From an uncultured Clostridia bacterium (GTDB lineage Bacteria; Bacillota; Clostridia; Christensenellales; Maliibacteriaceae): a stretch of DNA of 8,533 nt. A program made the position numbers and the translations under genes. Shown piece by piece: positions 5,216 through 8,533 of this stretch (positions are counted from its first letter, which is position 1; each line of letters begins with the position of its first letter). The notes under the pieces are model-generated. The model saw only the letters and a list, made by a program, of their open reading frames with translations, was not told the DNA's origin and ran no database searches. Location of the stretch: assembly GCA_934613185.1 (NCBI GenBank), contig CAKTSO010000075.1:1-8533 (forward strand), read 5' to 3'.

Positions 5216-5357
5216 GCGGCTGCCAACTGTACAAACTTGCCAAATATCGCAGTGGAGAGTTCGGATGTGAGGAATGCCATGCAGATGCGGCGGGCAGTTC
5301 GTTTAACGTAGTTGCGTGTATGAGAGAAAAGTCATCCGATCCTCGGATGGTTTTTTG
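5216..5357 (+). ncRNA. Candidate small RNA of about 140 nt
   Basis: The segment is bounded by the extended -10 promoter at 5201-5209 and an intrinsic terminator at 5333-5357. It contains no ORF with a credible ribosome site. I compared it by memory with SRP RNA, 6S, tmRNA, RNase P RNA and common riboswitches and recognise none; the SRP apical motif and 6S closing stem are not evident. CTGCC near its 5' end can pair with GGCAG (5294-5298). The terminator abuts the minus-strand repressor stop codon, so read-through would give antisense RNA to that gene. Existence rests on the bracketing signals only. Confidence 0.4.
5333..5357 (+). terminator. Intrinsic terminator of the candidate small RNA
   Basis: CATCCGA (5333-5339) and TCGGATG (5343-5349) form a 7-bp stem with a 3-base loop, followed by G and six T. 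In the other direction the stem is followed by ACTTTTCTC, so it may also serve the XRE gene that ends at 5358. Confidence 0.8.
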
Positions 5358-5684
5358 TTACGGAAGAGATTTCAAATAGACATCGAGAAGGCGCAGCGCG
5401 GTCTGGCGGCTCGATTCGGGGCAGGAATCCAATGCGGCGAACAGCTGCGCGGCAGAAAGCGGCGCCTCTTCCTGCGAACACAGAAGATCGTTCGGCGTGA
5501 TGTTCAGCGCGCGATAGATCTTCAACAGCGTCTCCACGCGCATATTCGTGCTGCCGCGCTCGATATCCGCATAGGCGCGGTCGGACAGTCCGGCAAGTTC
5601 GGCGGCCTCGCTTTGCGTCAGCCCCGCCTTCTTTCGAAACGCCAAAAGACGATTGCCGACTTGGATCAGATCGCTGACAAGCAT
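5358..5684 (-). CDS. XRE-family transcriptional regulator
   Basis: A 108-residue protein with a Cro/C1-type helix-turn-helix at about residues 10-67: GNRLLAFRKKAGLTQSEAAELAGLSDRAYADIERG, followed by the family's usual LLKIYRALNITPNDLL. The C-terminal ~40 residues (SAAQLFAALDSCPESSRQTALRLLDVYL) form helices of unknown role, perhaps dimerisation. On the minus strand AAGGAGG lies 7 bases before the ATG. It diverges from the zinc-ribbon membrane protein gene, with 132 bases between the start codons containing repeated operator-like motifs. It is probably a repressor of itself and that neighbour, an inference from layout. Confidence 0.9.
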   Translation of the reverse strand: MLVSDLIQVGNRLLAFRKKAGLTQSEAAELAGLSDRAYADIERGSTNMRVETLLKIYRALNITPNDLLCSQEEAPLSAAQLFAALDSCPESSRQTALRLLDVYLKSLP

Positions 5685-5718
5685 GAGCCTTCCTCCTTAT
5701 TTCTGATAATAAGAAGTT

Positions 5719-5785
5719 TAGTTCCTATTTTATTGACAAGTAGGAAGAATAGTGTTGTATATACAAGCAGAGTAGTTTCTATTTT
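5719..5785. promoter_or_regulatory. Operator-like repeats in the divergent spacer
   Basis: TAGTTCCTATTTT (5719-5731) recurs as TAGTTTCTATTTT (5773-5785) with one difference, 54 bases apart and on either side of the core promoter. TTCCTA (5722-5727) also faces TAGGAA (5741-5746) as an inverted pair that overlaps the -35 hexamer. Such half-sites around a promoter suit the adjacent XRE protein. Both copies lie in AT-rich DNA, so chance similarity cannot be excluded. Confidence 0.5.
5733..5761 (+). promoter_or_regulatory. Promoter of the zinc-ribbon membrane protein gene
   Basis: A perfect TTGACA (5733-5738) is followed after 17 bases by TGTATA (5756-5761). It is the best -35 in the window. The leader would be about 50 nt. 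The inverted pair TTCCTA/TAGGAA overlaps the -35 element, giving a plausible repression site. Confidence 0.7.
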
Positions 5786-5816
5786 CCCAACAAAAAACAG
5801 AAAAGGAGAAACAACC

Positions 5817-7337
5817 ATGGATCTTTTTGCGATTGTGTGTCCGCAGTGCGGTTCGAACGACGTTTCCGTGTCGGAAAAAAGCAACGACGCCGTATGCAAC
5901 TCGTGCGGAACAAAATTTCTCATCACCGACAAACAGCCCAACCGGTATGAAGAAAACGCGGTCTACGAACCCGCAAAGCGCGCGGATCGGAAGATGAAGT
6001 TTAAGCCCTTGTATTCGACGGATGTTTTCCTGCGAAGAGCGATCATTGACATATTTCAAAAAAAGGCAAGTCTGGAACTGCTCGGCGGAACGGTTGCACC
6101 GGTTAAAACTTTATGGAAGAGAATGCTTTGCGAGCGTGCGATCGCAGACGTCGATTACAGCGGCAGTGTCGGCTATTACAGACAGGAAACGTATGTGGAT
6201 CATGAGGAACGGTGCGACAATCAAACAGGAAAAAGGTATATGGTACCTGTAGAAAAGACGAGAACCGTTACGGATTGGCGTCCGATCTCGGGGCAGAAGA
6301 GAATAGCATCTGTAACGCCGTTTGTTGAAAACGATATCGACCAGAAACAATCGTCTGGTTTTTTTGCGACAACGCCGTTAGCCGCAAATTTTTACGGCGC
6401 ATTTCATTCGGCAAGCGAAGATATGACGGAAGAGGATCATGAAGACGACGGCGTCATTGATATTAAAGTGGCAAATATTCTACATAAACACCATAAGCAA
6501 AATTATGTGTTGAACGTGGTTGATACGATTCATGCGGACGATTCGAGCAGATTGTCCGTATTTACCAAACGTGAAGTGCGAATTGAAACGGATCAATGGC
6601 GAACGCCGCTGTATGAAGCGGTGTTTACGGCGGGGGACACCGTTGAAAAACAATACGAATATCCGATTTGTGCAGACGCAAAAACTTTTGGATTTAGTTT
6701 GAATGCAGAGAAAGAGCAACCGGAAAAACAACAGCAGGAAATGCGGGCGATGGTGGAACACGAAACCGGCGCGTTGTTCTGGGTTTCGATTCTCGCAAGC
6801 GCCTGCGCGTTTGTGCTGATCGCATTGTTAAAAATGTTTCGGTCGGTGCAAATGGAAGGCATGCTGCCTGCACTTCTGGTGACTGTTGCGCTGGCGACGC
6901 CGATGTTTGGCTTTACGTTCAGCCGAGCGATGCTGGCAAAGAAGGTCAACAGCATGATGCTGACCTATGAGCATAAGCGCATCGATGCGGTGAATGCAAT
7001 GTTGAAAAAGAACGGTTTGAAGACTATGACGGAGCAGGAAAGCGGCGTCGAGAAGCTGAAGGCGAATTTTGCTTCGGACAAAAAATCGAGCAAACTCTTT
7101 CTGCTTTTGAGCATTGCTGCGGCGATCGTTACGATTGTTATGAGCGTTTTGAATGGCAATGTAACCACTATCGTCATTTCGATGATTACGTTGTTGGCGT
7201 GGGGCGCATGTATGTTTTTGATAAGTGCCGAGGCCGATGATGAAGTTGCGGGACATCGCGCATTGAAAATCATCAGCTTGATTTTGACGGTTGCCGCGGT
7301 TGGATACAGCTGGTTTTTCGCTTGCTTTTTATTGTGA
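5817..7337 (+). CDS. Zinc-ribbon multi-pass membrane protein, function unknown
   Basis: A 506-residue protein. Residues 8-30 form a four-cysteine zinc ribbon, C-P-Q-C (8-11) and C-N-S-C (27-30), of the kind that often precedes membrane or stress proteins in Firmicutes. A soluble region (about 60-315) follows with no domain I recognise, containing an acidic stretch (EDMTEEDHEDD, 201-211) and tyrosine-rich segments. Five hydrophobic helices are visible: 319-340, 348-368, 426-445, 449-469 and 482-505, with a charged loop at 371-425 between the second and third. The frame is open back to 5316, but that part overlaps the XRE gene antisense. AAGGAGA at 5803-5809, 7 bases before ATG 5817, decides the start. 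Single-gene unit with its own promoter and terminator; likely controlled by the divergent XRE protein. Lower GC than recF suggests separate ancestry. Confidence 0.75.
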   Translation: MDLFAIVCPQCGSNDVSVSEKSNDAVCNSCGTKFLITDKQPNRYEENAVYEPAKRADRKMKFKPLYSTDVFLRRAIIDIFQKKASLELLGGTVAPVKTLWKRMLCERAIADVDYSGSVGYYRQETYVDHEERCDNQTGKRYMVPVEKTRTVTDWRPISGQKRIASVTPFVENDIDQKQSSGFFATTPLAANFYGAFHSASEDMTEEDHEDDGVIDIKVANILHKHHKQNYVLNVVDTIHADDSSRLSVFTKREVRIETDQWRTPLYEAVFTAGDTVEKQYEYPICADAKTFGFSLNAEKEQPEKQQQEMRAMVEHETGALFWVSILASACAFVLIALLKMFRSVQMEGMLPALLVTVALATPMFGFTFSRAMLAKKVNSMMLTYEHKRIDAVNAMLKKNGLKTMTEQESGVEKLKANFASDKKSSKLFLLLSIAAAIVTIVMSVLNGNVTTIVISMITLLAWGACMFLISAEADDEVAGHRALKIISLILTVAAVGYSWFFACFLL

Positions 7338-7383
7338 AATCAACGTCGAAAAAAGACGGTTGCTTCACGGCTCATCCCTCATT

Positions 7384-7425
7384 CGGGAGACGCGAAACCG
7401 TTTCGCGTCTCCCGATTTTATTTTT
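7384..7425 (+). terminator. Strong intrinsic terminator before recF
   Basis: A perfect 14-bp stem, CGGGAGACGCGAAA (7384-7397) with TTTCGCGTCTCCCG (7401-7414), has a 3-base loop and is followed by ATTTTATTTTT. It isolates recF from the gene upstream. Confidence 0.94.
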
Positions 7426-7448
7426 CCCCGCGCGGCGCGAAAATACGC

Positions 7449-7454
7449 TATAAT
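7449..7454 (+). promoter_or_regulatory. Putative recF promoter (-10 element)
   Basis: A perfect TATAAT stands 24 bases after the terminator T-run. At the -35 distance (around 7426-7431) the sequence is CCCCGC, which is not a consensus, and no TG extension is present (ACGCTATAAT). The leader would be about 25 nt. Even with a weak -35, the terminator just upstream means recF needs a promoter here. Confidence 0.55.
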
Positions 7455-7486
7455 AGACCCATCACGAACAAAAGGGGGACGGCGCG

Positions 7487-8533
7487 GTGCGGCTTTTGCG
7501 ATTGCAGCTTGAGGATTTTCGCTCGTACGAACGCGCGGCGCTGGAATTTCCGACGGGGATCACGGTTGTGGCGGGGCGAAACGCGCAGGGGAAGACGAAT
7601 CTGTTGGAGAGCGTCTTTCTGCTTTGCGCCGGGCGAAGCCACCGCACGCCGCGGGAGGAGGAGCTCATTCGAAACGGCGCGGCGCAGGCGGTCATCCGCA
7701 GCGACTTCACGCGCGGGAACGTCGCGCACGACGTGACGATGGTTCTGCGGCGCGGGGCGAAAAAGCGGATCCGGCTCGACGGCGCGAACGTCGCGCGCAC
7801 GGCCGATCTGGTCGGGCAGATGCAGTCGGTGCTGTTCTCCCCGGAAAACATCATGATCGTCAAGGATTCGCCCGCCAGGCGGCGCGGGTATATGGACGTG
7901 GCGCTGTCGCAGGTCTACAAGAGCTATCTTGCGTCGCTTCTTGCCTACAATCGTGCGCTGGCGGCGCGCAACGCCATTTTGAAGCAGGGGCCGGACGGGG
8001 CGGCGTGGGCGACGCTCGACGTGTTCGACGTGCAGCTTGCCGACACGGGCGCGCGGGTCATGGCGGCGCGGCGGATGTTCTGCGAGGAGTCGGCGCCGCG
8101 GGCGGCGGCTTTGCAGAAGAAAATTTCGGGCGGGCAGGACGAGCTCGAGCTTGCGTACGCGCCGTGCGTGGACTGCGACAGGGGGCAGGAGCGAGAGGCG
8201 CTGTTTTCCCGCCTGCAAAAAGAGCGCGAACGGGACATTTTCCGCCGCGTGACGGGAAGCGGGCCGCATCGGGACGACATGACGCTGCGGGTCAACGGCA
8301 TGGAGGCGCGGCTCTTCGCCTCGCAGGGGCAGCAGCGCACCACCGCGCTGGCGATCAAAATGGCGGAACTCGCATTTATGCGAGAGCACACGGGCACGCG
8401 CCCGATTTTGTTACTGGACGACGTGTTCGGCGAGCTGGACGCGTCGCGCCGTGCGCAGCTTCTGACCGCCGTCGGCGACTGCCAGACGATTTTAACGTGT
8501 ACGAACGTCGAAGCGTTGCCGATCGACCGAAGT
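7487..8533 (+). CDS. recF: DNA replication/repair protein RecF (3' end cut by window)
   Basis: The reading frame runs 349 codons from GTG 7487 to the window edge without a stop. RecF is an SMC-like ATPase that loads RecA at single-strand gaps with RecO and RecR. Landmarks are all present: the N-terminal LQLEDFRSYE (residues 6-15), Walker A GRNAQGKT (30-37), FSPENIMIVKDSPARRR in the arm region, the signature SQGQQRT (279-285) and Walker B ILLLDDVFGELD (307-318), followed by a D-loop-like region and the C-terminal TCTNVEAL. RecF proteins are about 360-375 residues, so only a short tail is missing. AAGGGGG at 7472-7478 is 8 bases before the GTG. It stands alone behind a terminator, without dnaN upstream in this window. 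GC is high, unlike the preceding gene. Confidence 0.95.
   Translation, partial: MRLLRLQLEDFRSYERAALEFPTGITVVAGRNAQGKTNLLESVFLLCAGRSHRTPREEELIRNGAAQAVIRSDFTRGNVAHDVTMVLRRGAKKRIRLDGANVARTADLVGQMQSVLFSPENIMIVKDSPARRRGYMDVALSQVYKSYLASLLAYNRALAARNAILKQGPDGAAWATLDVFDVQLADTGARVMAARRMFCEESAPRAAALQKKISGGQDELELAYAPCVDCDRGQEREALFSRLQKERERDIFRRVTGSGPHRDDMTLRVNGMEARLFASQGQQRTTALAIKMAELAFMREHTGTRPILLLDDVFGELDASRRAQLLTAVGDCQTILTCTNVEALPIDRS

Noticed and set aside
5216..5357. SRP RNA, 6S RNA or a riboswitch
   Set aside because: The SRP apical loop motif, a 6S-type closing stem with a central bubble, and any downstream regulated gene on the plus strand are all missing.
5316..5816. An N-terminal extension of the zinc-ribbon protein
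   Set aside because: It would read antisense through the whole XRE gene and the promoter; a good ribosome site at 5803-5809 marks ATG 5817.
7448..8389. A long minus-strand frame opposite recF
   Set aside because: An Arg/Pro-rich shadow of the recF reading frame, which carries Walker A, signature and Walker B motifs.

Overview
The window looks like chromosome of an anaerobic, moderately GC-rich member of the Bacillota (class Clostridia, gut-type). The basis is strong AAGGAGG ribosome sites 5-9 bases before starts, many compact intrinsic terminators, and a gene pair (NifU-N-like protein plus GGGtGRT-family protein) that I associate with anaerobic Firmicutes. Genus cannot be read from the sequence. 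No rRNA, tRNA, CRISPR array or recognisable transposase is present.

Layout. Positions 1-497 are non-coding, with several hairpins and an extended -10 promoter (498-506). This drives a two-gene operon: an IscU/NifU-N-like scaffold (571-1263) and a GGGtGRT-family protein of unknown function (1285-2280), closed by an intrinsic terminator at 2314-2346. Next is a small DUF559 (Vsr-like PD-(D/E)XK) endonuclease gene (2364-2717), followed immediately by a repeat cluster (2725-3227). The cluster has two direct copies of a ~110-140 bp repeat and an inverted copy between them. Then come a membrane-anchored XRE-type regulator with its transmembrane segment at the N terminus (3477-3824) and a convergent solitary ribbon-helix-helix protein (3868-4026, minus). 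The latter is divergent from a Cys/His-repeat lipoprotein gene (4139-5074). The gap between them holds four ~10-bp GATAA iterons.

After the lipoprotein terminator, an extended -10 promoter and an intrinsic terminator enclose about 140 nt with no convincing ORF, a candidate small RNA (5216-5357). Its terminator abuts the 3' end of a minus-strand XRE repressor gene (5358-5684). That gene is divergent from a zinc-ribbon, five-helix membrane protein (5817-7337), and the shared spacer carries repeated motifs around the promoter. The window closes with recF (7487-8533), missing only its last residues, transcribed from its own promoter and not next to dnaN.

How the genes fit together. recF and the NifU-like/GGGtGRT operon are the conserved, GC-rich parts. 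The 2.3-7.3 kb stretch is accessory: single-gene units, three small DNA-binding proteins of different types, repeat-derived DNA and lower GC around 5.7-7.3 kb. The most promising items are the DUF559 gene with its inverted repeats, the candidate small RNA, and the two divergent regulator/target pairs with operator-like repeats.
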